A stretch of 64,000 bases of DNA. Source: Spisula solida. Taxonomy: Eukaryota > Mollusca > Bivalvia > Venerida > Mactridae. Made by a program: the position numbers and the translations under genes. The notes under the pieces are model-generated. The model did not search any database. It had not been told where the DNA came from and worked only from the letters and a program-made list of their open reading frames with translations. This document shows, piece after piece, positions 1-12,564 of the stretch. Numbering within the stretch: the first letter of the stretch is position 1; each line of letters opens with the position of its first letter. The stretch lies in assembly GCA_947247005.1 (NCBI GenBank), contig OX365956.1, positions 15,954,089 to 16,018,088 of the forward strand, read 5' to 3'.

Positions 1-599
1 ATAATGGATATATTCACCGAATTGTAATTATCTATTTTAAGACCCTGGTCACATTGATCGTACGAGCTCCGTGCGAGTCGAATTTTAGCAAGTTCGTACG
101 GAGTCCGTACGGACATCGTAAACTCGTAAGGGCATCGTACGGATTTTTGTAACTCGTAGAGGACTCGGGAGCTCGGTGAAAATGTTTCACCGATCTCCGA
201 GTTGTCTACGAGCTCGTAGAGATTTTGAAGTAGAAAGCTCGCAAGGAAGCTGTCCTCGTCCATTTTATGTATTATTATATTATGTAAGATGATTATGGAT
301 TAGTTGATATTTCATGTCATGTTTATATATGTAAGAAAACATGCATAATTGTCCCTCGACAGACTCTAAAATTCAGCCTATTTCGCCATAACGTTTTGAA
401 TAGTACAAAGGGTATATACACGTATGTGTCTCATGTGTACCACACCAAAAATATATTTTTACCAAAAGAATTAAATGAATGCAGTAGAAATCCAAGGATA
501 TACATATGTAGATGCATAGACAATGGTTTGATGTGTACTCATAAGTAATGTGCACGAGAATCACGGAAATAACAACTATCATACACTGAGCGTGTGCGG

Positions 600-930
600 A
601 TCCAGATGGGGTGGGGATGGACCCTGGAATTGTGGTGAATTGTGGTCATCTAATACAATGAGAGGAGTACGTCTTGGGAGGGAGTCTGCTGGGTACCAAC
701 TTGGATAAAATATTGCTGGTCGGACCCCCTCTCTAGCAAAAAAAACCCGAATCCATTCTCATACATGTATTGCCGGGTGCCTGGCAGAGTTGGGCCTACA
801 GTTATCATTCGTGAACTAGCTGGCGTCTTACCAAACGACTACATCAGTTATAACCTAACTTTCTCCGGGGTTTGAACTTTCGCTTCCTATACGGACGCCA
901 AAATTACTCAGCCACGGTCGCGGTAATATG
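600..930 (-). mobile_element. tRNA-derived SINE-like segment (minus strand)
   Basis: Read on the minus strand, 903-926 gives a box-A-like TGGCTGAGTAATTTTGGCG and 865-878 gives a box-B-like AGTTCAAACCCCGG. Their spacing is close to that in tRNA genes. No cloverleaf acceptor stem is evident, so this is not a working tRNA. The sequence towards 600 would be the SINE body. Assignment rests only on the two promoter-like boxes. Confidence 0.35.
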
Positions 931-994
931 TCATGGATCAAAGTCTGGTGCGTACCTACTTGGAGAAAGGTTGATGGTCGGATATATCGATGAT

Positions 995-1765
995 GCTAAT
1001 ACGAGAATACGATGATGATAATACGAGAATACGATAGTATGATGATGATGATGATAGTAGAATACGATAATGATAATACAATGATAAGATAATGATAATA
1101 CGAGAATACGATGATGATAATACAATAATACGATGATGATAATGCGAGAATACGATGATGATAATACAATAATAAGATGATGATAATACGAGAATACGAT
1201 AGTATGATGATGATGATGATGATAGTAGAATACGATAATGATAATATAATAATAAGATAATGATAATGCGAGAATACGATGATGATAATACAATAATAGG
1301 ATGATGATAATACGAGAATACGATAGTATAATGACGATAATACGAGAATACAATAATGATAATACAATGATAAGATAAATATAATACGAGAATACGATGA
1401 TGATAATACAATAATAATTTAATTATAATACGAGAATACGATAATGATAATACAATGATAAGATAATTATAATACGAGAATACGATGATGATAATACAAT
1501 AATAAAATAATTATAATACGAGAATACGATACTGATAATACAATGATAAGATAATGATAATACGAGAATACGATAATGATAATACAATGATAAGATAATG
1601 ATAATACGAGAATACGATAATGATAATACAATGATAAGATAATCTATAATACGAGAATACGATGATGATAATGCGATAGAACGTTGATGATAATTACGAG
1701 AATACGATAATGATGACGATAATGATAATATGAGAATGCCATAATAATGATATAAAAATACGATA
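995..1765. repeat. Minisatellite, 44-bp unit (ATAATACGAGAATACGATAATG type)
   Basis: TACGAGAATACGAT recurs at 1517, 1561 and 1605, giving a 44-bp period, and then at 1650. Each unit combines an ATAATACGAGAATACGAT part with an AATGATAATACAATGATAAG part. The 5' half of the array (about 1000-1330) is less regular and richer in GATGAT. Long minus-strand ORFs here (931-1411) are low-complexity Tyr/Ile/Ser/His strings and are not genes. Confidence 0.9.
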
Positions 1766-2436
1766 TTGTTTTCATGAATTAATCAGTGTTGTGTTTTTGC
1801 TGTTGACAGAGTCTTTCTACCGGAACTTGGATACATGATACAGTTGCAGTATCAACATAATAGCAGTGAATGTTATATTGTGTACAACAATGTCATAGTG
1901 TGTACAACAATGTCATGTGTTATTAGCTTTTATTACATGTACATTCGAAATAAAGATATTAAAAGTCTGTGTACAAATGTTGTTATACTCGCACAGTCTG
2001 TGTCTTCCAAAATTTTAATTTGTCAATATTTCAATATACACCATACTCATAACAACTCATTGTCATAAGTTAAGCAGTTGAAATAATGTTCATTATCTAC
2101 ATCCTAATGGCGTCCCATGCGATGCAAAACCTTGCAAATTTCCATATCCGTAAGGATATCGTACGATACTCGCACGAGTATTTCGTAGCTCGTGCGGTAT
2201 CCGCACGAGCCTCGTGCGAGATTATACAGACTTGAAAAATATCTACGAGCTCGTAGACAGCTCGGGAGCTCGGTGAAACATTTTCACCGAGTCGCCGAGT
2301 CCTCTACGAGTCACGACAATCCGTACGATGCTCGTACGAATTTCGATAACCGTACGGGCTCCGTACGGACGCCGTGCGAGTTCGCCAAAATCAACTCGTA
2401 CGGAGCTCGTAAGGAGCTCGTAGGGCAAATGTGACC

Positions 2437-4223
2437 GTAGCATAAGCGTTCTCGATGCATTGTTTGTTCCATCTCGTTAGGGTTGCTTCGGGAGCCATCA
2501 GGGTTTATCGGAAGACGTCGGGAGAAAATATGTGTATTTCAACCTCGTCGAGGACCTTTTCTCAGCTGGGCCTAGGATTAAACAAAATGTAGGGACGGAA
2601 AAAGGTAGACTAACATTGGAAGAACATTCTTTTTTATTTTTTCTATTTTTAAAATATCATTAAATTCCATCATATTTCTACTTTTTTGCAAAATAATTGT
2701 CACAAGCGTGAAATTTTATTCAATTTAGATTACTACGACTTTTATGGGAAACATAACGTACTACATTTGTACCAGAAATAGACATGTGCACTTAACCGAT
2801 CGACTTTTCTTTAAGAAACACTTAACGTCTTAATAGAAACGCGAGGAAGTGCACACTAAAAACAATAAAACGTACAATCAGTATAATGTTCAGTAGTATT
2901 TTGAACCGTGATTTAACATTTAATTGATAGTAATTGCACCTAAAGGCCAATTTAGTGTCGTTATTTTTCCCACTCAAACATTTAATGACTTGAGAAATTA
3001 TAACAATAACTCAGCGTTCTAAATAACCCTGTTGAGCAATGGATTATCATGTGCCTAATTATAAACATGTTGCTCAATCCTATTTCATCAGAAATAAAAT
3101 ATTTATTAAACTATAAACATGTACAAAACCATTACTTAGACATCTGGGTTCTGTTTTATCAGAGCAATTACGGAAATCTTAAACTTACGCTCAAAATATT
3201 TCAAATTGTTATATTGCTTTAACAACTATAAATATGTGACTGGCATGATTTTGTAGGAGTTCATTAACAGAATCCTTGTTGATATTGTTACTTTATTTAT
3301 CACAATGTGTAGTTGTTAAATAATTATAAAGAATTTAAATTTTGGCGTCAGTTTACAATTCCCGAAGTGCCTAGATAAAACAGTACCCTGTTGCTCTTTT
3401 TGTGCTCCCGCATTTATTTATACATATAGCATTGGTGTTGTCCGTCCGTCCGTAGGTACGCCCGTAACTCTTGTGTGTTGAACTCCTCATAAACTGCTGG
3501 ATGGAATTTCTTCAAACTTACTACAATCCTACTCTGTGACACCACCAATTGCTACGGAAACGACTACATGCAAATAATCTGAGGAAACGCGACACCTACT
3601 TTACAGCTTAGTTCAGCGACATCTTCCGAAAATGCAAGTTTCGTATTTTCGTTCTTGCATATTCAAAACGTGCGATCTTTAATACTCCTGTTTTTACCTT
3701 AACCTGTCCTTAAAAAGTGACGCGACCTCATACGTGTTTGAGATGTGACAAGTAATTAGTGGAACTTCTTCATATGAAAATTGTCACAAAACGTCAAATG
3801 TATACTGATTACTGATTAGCACACATACTTTGCAGTTTCGTTTTTTTCTCGTTATCACTTTCTTCTGTGATAGATAGAGGTATACAAATGTTGTAATGTG
3901 TGTTTGATCACTCAGTACTAGGCTATCGAGGCTGTTCTACGAAAAAGTGAAACTGTTCGTCATCCTACTTCCAGCCTACTTTCGACGCGTTTTTCTTCAT
4001 AGAGAACTATGATGTACAGTCTGATCACCTCGGCCTTTATGCATTGCAAACGACCTCTGACACCACAAGGCGCCATATTGAACTTTTTGCAGCCACATGA
4101 TTAGAAAGTGGCAGCCCCCTGTCATCCGTACACATTATGCCAATACGTGTTCACACAAATATATAGATCTATATAGCTATATTATAACTGGCAAGTAAAA
4201 ACACTAGTAAATTCCATGCAACG
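2437..4223. other. Gene-free AT-rich DNA with two dispersed-repeat fragments
   Basis: No coding region is supported. About 3150-3400 resembles the repeat at 46430-47170; both carry 'ATCTTAAACTTACGCTCAAA'-like and 'AAACAGTACCCTGT' segments. About 3436-3600 holds a TCCGTCCGTCCGTAGG stretch followed by AACTCCTCATAAACTGCTGG, a type of dispersed repeat I associate with mollusc genomes. The remainder is unassigned. Confidence 0.4.
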
Positions 4224-7200
4224 ATTAATCACATGTATGCAGGCGATATTTAAACTTGATATTAACTCGAAAGTCAAGTACATGAAGTTAAATTATTTTG
4301 TAAACAAATCCACTTTTCCGAAAATTAAATATGGGTCATGTGTGTTGATGTTTTCAACACGTGCATAGGAAATATCAATTATTAATAATATTTAAAGATA
4401 TTTGGTTTTCTGCCATGATATGGCTTCTTATGGTTGATAGGGAAAGTAAAAATAACAATCTTATTGACGGATACATAATTTGTCACTTTCACGCGAACGT
4501 AGCTGGACTGATAACTCAGACTAACTACTTTGGTGTATTGCTACACTTAGACACGAGGTTTATTGACAGGAGACAAACGGAAATGGCCGAGCTCTCACGA
4601 TTGCTATGATGCAGTTTGACAAATGAGTTCTAATGGCGGCGAAAATCGTCTCAAATGTGCACAGATGATTTGTGTTAGGTGTGTGCCAGATCTTAGAATA
4701 TGCAACACATTCCGTTCATGTGGTATATATTACTACCAAAACAAGCCAACATTGTCTATAACCAATGGTAATTTGGGACATAGTCACCTAATTTATCAGA
4801 TACGTTAGTAAGTTATATCTCGGAACAAGTTTGTTAAGTTAAGGAGGAAGTACGAGAGCAGGAGTACAAGTTCCATACATGAATGCATCAAAGTGATTCA
4901 TTTCTCATAGATGACTAGTTGTAATACATAAATCCTTAGTACCCAGGCAAAATATTCTTAACGGACAAATACGACAGGTGGGGTATTCACAAAACGTCTT
5001 ATAATCTTATCTTATAATATCCTTTAGTTAAGTGTATCAGCTAAACAGGAAAAAATCCAATTCACCATTTTTACAAAGTTTAAACTGATTCATTATGTAA
5101 AGAGCAGCAATAATCACAAAGAAAGATGGGTTATTCTTCATTTCTTGAAAAATATATGCATCTCATTTCTTTTATCTTAAGTCAAAATACCTAGATTATT
5201 GCGAAACGTGTTTGCTTAATGCTACAAGACGGATTTAATTTCGCTATCTTGTTCATCAGCAATGTCAACGAAAATTAACGGACCTCGAATATTAATAACT
5301 CTAAAGTAAATTATATAAACATAAAAATGAAAAGGATAACAATGAAAAACATGAAACTATCGCACGTACTGCTGGAGTCGTTAATATGGATGCAAAGTTT
5401 AATATAACTATTTTTATGACATCACATTCAAAACGTTATACAACAACACAAAAAGACACGTCGGAATAATCTAAATGAAGATAAATGTTTGTTGATTCCC
5501 TAGTCTTGTTGATATAGCTTTCGTAATGGGATTATACAAACACGTTTTATTGCAAAACTTGTTTGCATAATGCCACAAGCAATCCCAATTTTTGACTTCC
5601 GCACAGACATTCATGTTGCATAAGGCTGGTTTATTTACTGTATGGTCGCCGAAGCAGATGGTAATGTTTGATAATAATGCATTTTTTAAACTAGAAAATG
5701 ATCAAGTTTGATACTTCACTTTTTACAAAACAATTTGTTGAAGGCGATATGTTTTATTATGGCTATTTGACATGTGCGGACCGAGGACACATGCCTTAAA
5801 ATAAAACATAAGTAGGGGTTGTTAGTAATCAGTGGATATTAACTTCGTGTGAGAAAAAAACACACTTTTCTTCATAAGCGATTGGAGCGCTATTCTCGCG
5901 TTGTCGTCCATCATTAAGTTGCTGGCGATCATAATTTGATCGCTCTTCTATTTTATGCACTATAAACACATTGCGTTATCCATTATTAATCACATGTATG
6001 CAGCCGATATTTTAACTTGATATGAACCCGAAATTCAAGTACATGTAGTATAATTATTTTGTAATCAAATCGTCTTTCCCGAAAATTAAGTATGGGTCAT
6101 GTATGTTGATGTTTTCAACACGTGCATGGGAAATATAAATTATTAATAATATTTAAAGATATTTGGTTTTCTGCCATGATATGGCTTCTAATGGTTGTAA
6201 ATATAAGAAAACTGATAGGGAAAGAAAAAATAACCATTTTTTGATGAATACATAATTTGTCACTTTCACGCGAACGTAGTTGGACTGATAGCTCAGACTA
6301 ACTACGTTGGTTTATTACTACACTTAGACACGAGGTATATTTACCGAAGACAAATGGAAATGACCGAGCTCTCACGATTGCTATTATGTAGTTTGACAAA
6401 CGAGTACTAAGGGGTGCGACGATCTTCTAAAATGTTCACAGATGATTTGTGTTAGGTGTGTGCCAGATTTTAGAAGATGAAACACATTCCGTTAATATGG
6501 TATACATTTTTACAAAAACAAGCCAACATTGTCTATAACCAATGGTAATTTGGGACATAGTCACCAATTTATCAGATACGTTAGTAAGTTATATCTCGGA
6601 ACAAGTTTGTTAAGTTAAGGGGAAAGTACGAGAGCAGGAGTACAAGTTCACGAAACAATAGAGTTCCATGCATGAATGCATCAAAGTGATTCATTTCTCA
6701 TAGATGACTAGTTGTAATACATAAATCCTTAGTACCCAGGCAAAATATTCTTAACGGACAAATACGACAGGTGGGGTATTCACAAAACGACTTATAATCT
6801 TATCTTATAATATCCTTTAGTTAAGTGTATCAGCTAAACAGAAAAAAATCCAATTCACCATTTTTACAAAGTTTAAACTGATTCATTATTAAAGAGCCGC
6901 AATAATCACAAAGAAAGATGGGTTATTCTTCATTTCTTGAAAAATATATGCATCTCATTTCTTTTAACTTAAGTCAAAATACCTAGATTATTGCGGAACG
7001 TGTTTGCTTAATGCTACGAGACGGATTTAATTTCGCTATCTTGTTCATCAGCAATGTCAACGAAAATTAACCGACCTCGAATATTAATAACTGTAAAGTA
7101 AATTATATAAACATAAAAATGAAAAGGATAACAATGAAAAACATGAAACTATCGCACGTACTGCTGGAGTCGTTAATATGGATGCAAAGTTTAATATAAC

Positions 7201-8790
7201 TATTTTTAGGACATCACATTCAAAACGTTGTACAACAACACAAAAAGACACGTCGGAATAATCTAAATGAAGAGAAATGTTTGTTGATTCCCTAGTCTTG
7301 TTGATATAGCTTTCGTAATGGGATTATACAAACACGTGTTATTGCAAAACTTGTTTGCATAATGCCACAAGCAATCCCAATTGTTGACTTCCACACAGAC
7401 ATTCATGTTGCATAAGGCTGGTTTATTTACTGTATGGACGCCGAAGCAGATGGTAATGCTTGATAATAATGCATTTTTTAAACTAGAAAATGATCAAGTT
7501 TGATACTTCACTTTTTGCAAAACAATTTGTTGAAGGCGATATGTTTTATTATGGCTATTTGACATGTGCGGACCGAGGACCCATGCCTTAAAATAAAACA
7601 TAAGTAGGGGTTGTTAGTAATCAGTGGATATTAACTTCGTGTGAGAAAAAACACACTTTTCTTCATAAGCGATTTGAGCGCTATTCTCGCGTTGTCGTCC
7701 ATCAGTAAGTTGCTGGCGATCATAATTTGATCGCTCTTCTATTATATGCACTATAAACACATTGCGTTATCCCTTATTAATCACATGTATGCAGCCGATA
7801 TTTTAACTTGATATGAACCCGAAATTCAAGTTCATGTAGTATAATTATTTTGTAATCAAATCGTCTTTCCCGAAAATTAAGTATGGGTCATGTATGTTGA
7901 TGTTTTCAACACGTGCATGGGAAATATAAATTATTAATTATATTTAAAGATATTTGGTTTTTTCTGCCATGATATGGCTTCTTATGGTTGTAAATATAAG
8001 AAAACTGATAGGGAAAGAAAAAATAACCATTTTTTGATGAATACATAATTTGTCACTTTCACGCGAACGTAGTTGGACTGATAGCTCAGACTAACTACGT
8101 TGGTTTATTACTACACTTAGACACGAGGTATATTTACCGAAGACAAATGGAAATGACCGAGCTCTCACGATTGCTATGATGTAGTTTGACAAACGAGTAC
8201 TAAGGGGTGCGACGATCTTCTAAAATGTTCACAGATGAGTTGTGTTAGGTGTGTGCCAGATTTTAGAAGATGAAACACATTCCGTTAATATGGTATAAAT
8301 TTCTACAAAAACAAGCCAACATTGTCTATAACCAATGGTAATTTGGGACATAGTCACCTAATTTATCAGATACGTTAGTAAGTAATATCTCGGAACAAGT
8401 TTTGTACAAAAGTTAAGGGGAAAAGTACGAGCACAGGAGTACAAGTTCACGAAACAATAGAGTTCCATACATGAATGCATCAAAGTGATTCATTTCTCAT
8501 AGATGACTAGTTGTAATACATAAATCCTTAGTACCAAGGCAAAATATTTTTAACGGACAAATACGACAGGTGAGATATTCACAAAACATCTTAGAATTTT
8601 CTTAAAATCTTATAATATCCTTTAGTTAAGTGTATCAGCTAAATAAGAAAATCCAATTCGTCATTTTTACATAGTTTAAACTGATTCATTATGTAAAGAG
8701 CCGCAATAATCACAAAGAAAGATGGGTTATTCTTCATTCTTGAAAAATACATGCATCTCATTTCTTTTAACTTAAGTCAAAATACCTAAA
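4224..8790. repeat. Near 1.8-kb unit, about 2.6 tandem copies
   Basis: ATTAATCACATGTATGCAG starts copies at 4224, 5985 and 7776 (spacings 1761 and 1791 bp). Copies are near-identical over their whole length. Copies 2 and 3 share small insertions absent from copy 1, such as TAAATATAAGAAAACTG and CACGAAACAATAGAG, so they are the more recent pair. Copy 3 stops at about 8790, where it continues as the end of a MITE instead of the ATTATTGCGAAACGTG sequence of the other copies. Each unit contains an internal similarity: ATTGCGAAACGTGTTTGCTT near 5200 and ATTGCAAAACTTGTTTGCAT near 5545. No conserved ORF runs through the units. Confidence 0.93.
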
Positions 8791-8823
8791 TTTTCACTTA
8801 AGATGCTTTGTGAATACCAGCCC
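8568..8823. mobile_element. MITE, GGTATTCACAAA / TTTGTGAATACC termini
   Basis: The left end (AGGTGAGATATTCACAAAACATC) and right end (AAGATGCTTTGTGAATACCAGCCC) are inverted. The interior belongs to the third tandem unit. A better preserved relative lies at 11719-11979. In tandem copies 1 and 2 the right end has been lost at the unit junction. Confidence 0.55.
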
Positions 8824-9397
8824 AGATGTATCGAATTCGTGCGCATTATATTGAGAATTATTTAGATGCTGTGGAAGGAATCTGATTTTAAACTTTCACG
8901 ACGAAATAAAATAATGTTACCGATGGACCGTTGGCATATAGAGGGCCTAAAGAACATGGTGATAGAACATTAAAAAATCGCAAATTGTTTGCTGAGGGGA
9001 CTTAAATATTCGAATATGAGGCCGTATTCTGGACAATTACAAAATGTAATATTGCCTTTATGCTTTTGGCGAATTTAATATTTTATCACACTATTATATT
9101 TTGTCAAAGACGACCGCTATTTGGCTTCTGTTTATTTCGCCTTTTAGCTGCTATTGTAACTATTTGCAGAATGATTATAATGGTGTTTTAAATCTAATTC
9201 TACAATAAATGACTATGTGTCACATAATAATTAGGTTGAAATTCCATAAATGCAATCCGCTCAGAATCGTTGTAAGCGGGTGGGATGTGTGGTTTCCCCT
9301 GCTCAGTTAGCCACTGACCTCCGGCTTCGGGTGACTGTATCATGACATAACTTGACATTTGATGCTAGGTGTATTCAATATTCGTACTAGCCTTTAT
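8824..9397. other. Unassigned AT-rich DNA
   Basis: I see no ORF, RNA gene or repeat that I can support here. Confidence 0.3.
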
Positions 9398-10779
9398 GAG
9401 CCGTTTTTCAGGAAAACCGGGCTTAGTGACAAAAATAAGACAATCATGATAATATAGCTTTAGAAAGACAAGACTCTATGAACAGTTTCTGAAAATTTGA
9501 GCAAAATATAACATCAAATTACAAAGTTACAGACTTTTAAAACTTACCATTCCCTCTACTTTGTTAGTGACGTTGGAAACGTCATTAACACGTTATTTGA
9601 CGTTACGTTAACAAGAAGTTCATAAATCCAGTATTTGATGAGTTCTTGGCGCAAACTTTTAGAAATTGTATCATATTTTAGAATTATTTTCCTTTTTTAA
9701 TAAAACATATTCAAATCGTGAATTTTAGCTTTTAGAGAACCGTAGTTACTGTTTTTAACCAGTAACCCCCTGGTTTTCTCAATATGGATACTCTTCAGAA
9801 ATTGGTCACCATAGCAAAGACAGAAGAATATTTCAACTTGATTCATGAGAAAAAATAAATCTAAGACTTAGTTCTAAATTATCCAAGAACAGTAAGTAAG
9901 TATGTAAGTAAGTAAATACTTTATTAAACGAGGCTACATAATAATTATTTGGTTTCCCACTATTCCATGTGGGCCTCAACATATATACATTCACAAATAT
10001 ACAAACATACATACATAAAAACAACTAGTATCAACATGTTTATATGAATTTTGTTCCATAGATCTGCTCCCGAGTAAGTCAGTGATTTCCTGTAAGATTC
10101 GAAATTTAGCTTTGGGACATAGAGCTCTGAGTTTTCAATATATCTTAGGTTTAGTGTGATTTTAACTAAGATTAAAATTAAGGTACAGGAATAAGAGCAT
10201 TTAACATTAAAATTGACAAAACCGTAAGGATATGAACATTACAAGTATATCAACATAACACAAATTAAACATAGCAGATAATAATATTTAAATGAGGTAA
10301 GAATGACATTTATCAGGAAATTTAATATTTGAATATTTAAATATGGATAACATAACTAGGTAATACTTTTAAGTCAGAGTTTATGGATAACTCAATATGT
10401 GTTCCATTTTAGATAAGATATTCGGAATTTTGAAAGTGTTTCAGATTTTCTTATGTTTTTATGAATTTTGTTCCATAGATCTGCTCCCGAGTAAGTCAGT
10501 GATTTCCTGTAAGATTCGAAATTTGGCTTTTGGACATAGAGCTCTGAGTTTTCAAGAGATCTTAGGTTTAGTGAATGTTTCTGTGATTTTAATTGAAATT
10601 TTGCTTGTGTTTTCCATTTAAGCATATTGTCAACATTGATCCCTAATACATTTTCATTTTCAGAACTTAAACTTAAATCAAAGAGCATGACTTTTTTGTC
10701 ATTTAAGAGGGTTTTCTTAATCTTATTACATAAATACTGATACAATGTCACTAAGCCCGGTTTTCATGGAGAACGGCTC
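9398..10779. mobile_element. TIR element, GAGCCGTTCTCC family, copy 1 (carries a nested LINE)
   Basis: Starts GAGCCGTTTTTCAGGAAAACC and ends with the inverse, ...TTTTCATGGAGAACGGCTC. Related copies lie at 35767-36374, 38814-39819 and 63086-63970. All copies keep a TGACGT-rich core and a GGTCACCATAGCAA segment. The flanks are AT-rich (TTAT / ATAT), so the exact target duplication is unclear. No transposase is encoded. This copy is longer than copy 4 largely because of the LINE inserted at 9891-10661. Confidence 0.7.
9891..10661 (-). mobile_element. 5'-truncated non-LTR retrotransposon fragment (RT C-terminal part and 3' end)
   Basis: On the minus strand the sequence reads ENENVLGINVDNMLKWKTQ and later NLRSLENSELYVQKP and YRKSLTYSGADLWNKI. 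This is the usual C-terminal region of LINE reverse transcriptases. Its 3' end has the hairpin CCCAC-ATGGAATA-GTGGG, then AATAAAG and a CTTA-rich tail. AGAAC flanks both sides (9886-9890 and 10662-10666), and copy 4 of the host element shows the uninterrupted site. The 119-codon minus ORF at 10392-10751 runs from host-element sequence into the LINE and is therefore chimeric. A segment of about 105 bp occurs twice, starting at 10051 and 10468. Confidence 0.75.
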
Positions 10780-10797
10780 ATATATACACAATGTATA

Positions 10798-10998
10798 TTC
10801 CAGTTAGGATCTTGTGACAGTGACGTTACCGTTAATGTGTACACAGAAGATTACAACCATTGCCTAAATAGGTAGTCAGAATATAGTTTGTTATTTTAGC
10901 ATTGAACTTCTGGCTGTCTGTTTAAGCGTTTATAATTGGTTTGACACCGTAATGGTGGACCCGGCCGCTGCGTCATTGTATTCTTACCCTGACTGGAC
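10798..10998 (+). mobile_element. MITE of about 200 bp, GTCCAGTTAGGAT family, copy a
   Basis: Bounded by TA on both sides, with ends (T)TCCAGTTAGGAT and CCTGACTGGAC. The interior contains GTGACAGTGACGTTAC and GGCCGCTGCGTCA. The TA flanks fit Tc1/mariner-type transposition. Sister copies lie at 11528-11716, 21980-22171, 25566-25774 and 26321-26519. Confidence 0.75.
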
Positions 10999-10999
10999 T

Positions 11000-11404
11000 A
11001 ATATATATTAATACATTCCTAGTGTAAACGTCATATATCTCCTTTTATATGTGAAGACGCAACAATAATATCAAGTTAACTTCAAGAACATGTCATAACT
11101 ATGTGTCATTTCATTATTTTCTGATGCCCTAAAGATACATGTACAATACATAATGCATATTTTATATGAACCGTCATTCTCTCCTGCAAAACCTACTATA
11201 TTTCGCTGAAATGGCCTCCATTGGCCATAGTTGTGATTATATATTATGCCCTATGGCCAATACGCATAGCAGCAATTGTTAAAATACTATAAATATTTAA
11301 TTTTCCCAGGTTTAAAAATTCATGGATATGGTAAAACGGTAATTTGGCGGTTTCCTAAATTCTTGAATTCAAAATATAAATAAAATATTCTCTTTTCACG
11401 ATTA
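11000..11404. other. Unassigned AT-rich DNA
   Basis: No feature that I can support was seen in this stretch. Confidence 0.3.
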
Positions 11405-11527
11405 TTTAAGGGGATTTAATTTCGTGATCTAGTTCATCCGCGATATCAACGAAAATAAACGGACCTCGAATATTAATAACTCTGAAGTAACTTAAATAAA
11501 CATAAAAATAAAAAACATGAACCCATT

Positions 11528-11716
11528 GTCCAGTAAGGGTAAAAATACAGTGACGCAGCGGTCGAGTCCACTATTACGGTGTAAAACCAATTATAATGGC
11601 TTAATTAAACAGGCATCCATAATTTCAATGCTAAACTAACATACTGTATACGCACTACCTATTCAGACAATAGTTGTTATATTCTGTAAACACATAAACG
11701 GCTACGTCAATCTCAC
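11528..11716 (-). mobile_element. MITE, GTCCAGTTAGGAT family, copy b (3' end lost)
   Basis: Starts GTCCAGTAAGGG and shares the GTGACGCAGCGGTCGAGTCC and AATTTCAATGCTAAACTAAC segments with copy c. It lacks a clean right terminus and abuts the next MITE at 11719. Confidence 0.65.
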
Positions 11717-11718
11717 CA

Positions 11719-11979
11719 GGGCTGGTATTGACAAAGCATCTTAGTAGAAAACTTAGATTTTTCTTAAAAACACGAAAATTTCTAACGTATGACAGCCTAA
11801 CATGACAATCAAGATTATTGATTTTTTGTATAGGTTTAAATCATTATGTAAAGATCTACTATAATCATTAAGAAAACATGGGTTAATCTTCAATTTGTGC
11901 ACGATATATGCAATACTAATTTTTAACTTAAGTCAAAATATTTAAGTTTTCAACTAAGATGCTTTGTGAATACCAGCCC
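11719..11979. mobile_element. MITE of 261 bp with 26-bp TIRs (GGGCTGGTATTGACAAAGC)
   Basis: The left end GGGCTGGTATTGACAAAGC followed by ATCTTAG is matched in inverse by CTAAGATGCTTTGTGAATACCAGCCC at the right end, with one mismatch. Same family as 8568-8823. No coding capacity. Confidence 0.8.
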
Positions 11980-12564
11980 TGATCCTAATGTATATATATA
12001 TCCTTTTTTATATCGCGCGTACTGTTGGAGTTGTTAATATTGATGCAATGGAAAAAACTCAGGTGTCCGAGTAAACGTTATTCCACTGTGTTCCATTTTT
12101 ATGACATCACATTCAAAACGTTATGCAACTACACAAAAAGTCATGGAATTATACAAACACGTTTTATTGCGAAACGTGTTCACTGTGGGGAACCCACGTG
12201 ACCAGATGCTAATATTCGAAGCCAATTTTGTAAACAAACCGCCTCGATTCAGGTAACATTTTTGCTTGTAACTTTCTTAATAATTGATCGATCTGGATGA
12301 AATATAGAGGAAATCAAATCATCGACGCCCTTACCTAAGTGACAATATTGTGTACTTTTTGTTATTTGGGCAACGGCGCATTTCGTATCCCGGAATATGC
12401 TATGCTGCGGTTCGGGGCAATTCACTAAAACATGTCCTTAATAAATTACAGCTTCATTAAAAGTTACAATTTAATAGCGATAATGTGTATCGAAAATTTT
12501 AAGACCGACAAGCAAAATATTTCTGATAAATATGAGCAACAGACACAATGAAACGACATAAACA

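Larger units (their letters stand above)
47..2436. mobile_element. Foldback-like element with GC-rich inverted arms (about 0.2 kb each)
   Basis: The sequence from 47 (GGTCACATT...) to about 238 reappears inverted at about 2236-2436 (...AATGTGACC). The arms share long runs such as GTCTACGAGCTCGTAGA and the internal palindrome GGTGAAAATGTTTCACCG. They are much richer in G+C and in CGTACG/CTCGTA words than the surroundings, so the short ORFs across them (for example 2192-2434) are artefacts of repeat composition. Between the arms lie a SINE-like segment, a minisatellite and unassigned AT-rich DNA. No target duplication is visible at the outer ends. Two separate truncated insertions in opposite orientation remain possible. 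Confidence 0.6.
11405..12180. repeat. Diverged copy of the 1.8-kb unit, interrupted by MITEs
   Basis: 11410-11520 matches the ATTTAATTTCG...GACCTCGAATATTAATAACTCT part of the tandem unit (compare 5230-5345). 12015-12180 matches its CGCACGTACTGCTGGAGTCG...AAACACGTTTTATTGC part. Two MITEs sit between them. The copy resumes at 16629 beyond the large inserted element. Confidence 0.75.

Noticed and set aside
931..1411. Three overlapping minus-strand ORFs of 123-151 codons
   Set aside because: They are translations of the 44-bp minisatellite in all three frames, made only of Tyr, Ile, Ser, His, Leu and Arg. A stop-poor repeat explains them.
2192..2443. ORFs on both strands, rich in Arg
   Set aside because: They lie in the palindromic CGTACG/CTCGTA arm, where both strands are open by composition.
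10392..10751. Host gene of 119 codons
   Set aside because: The ORF is a chance fusion of TIR-element sequence with a nested LINE RT fragment.
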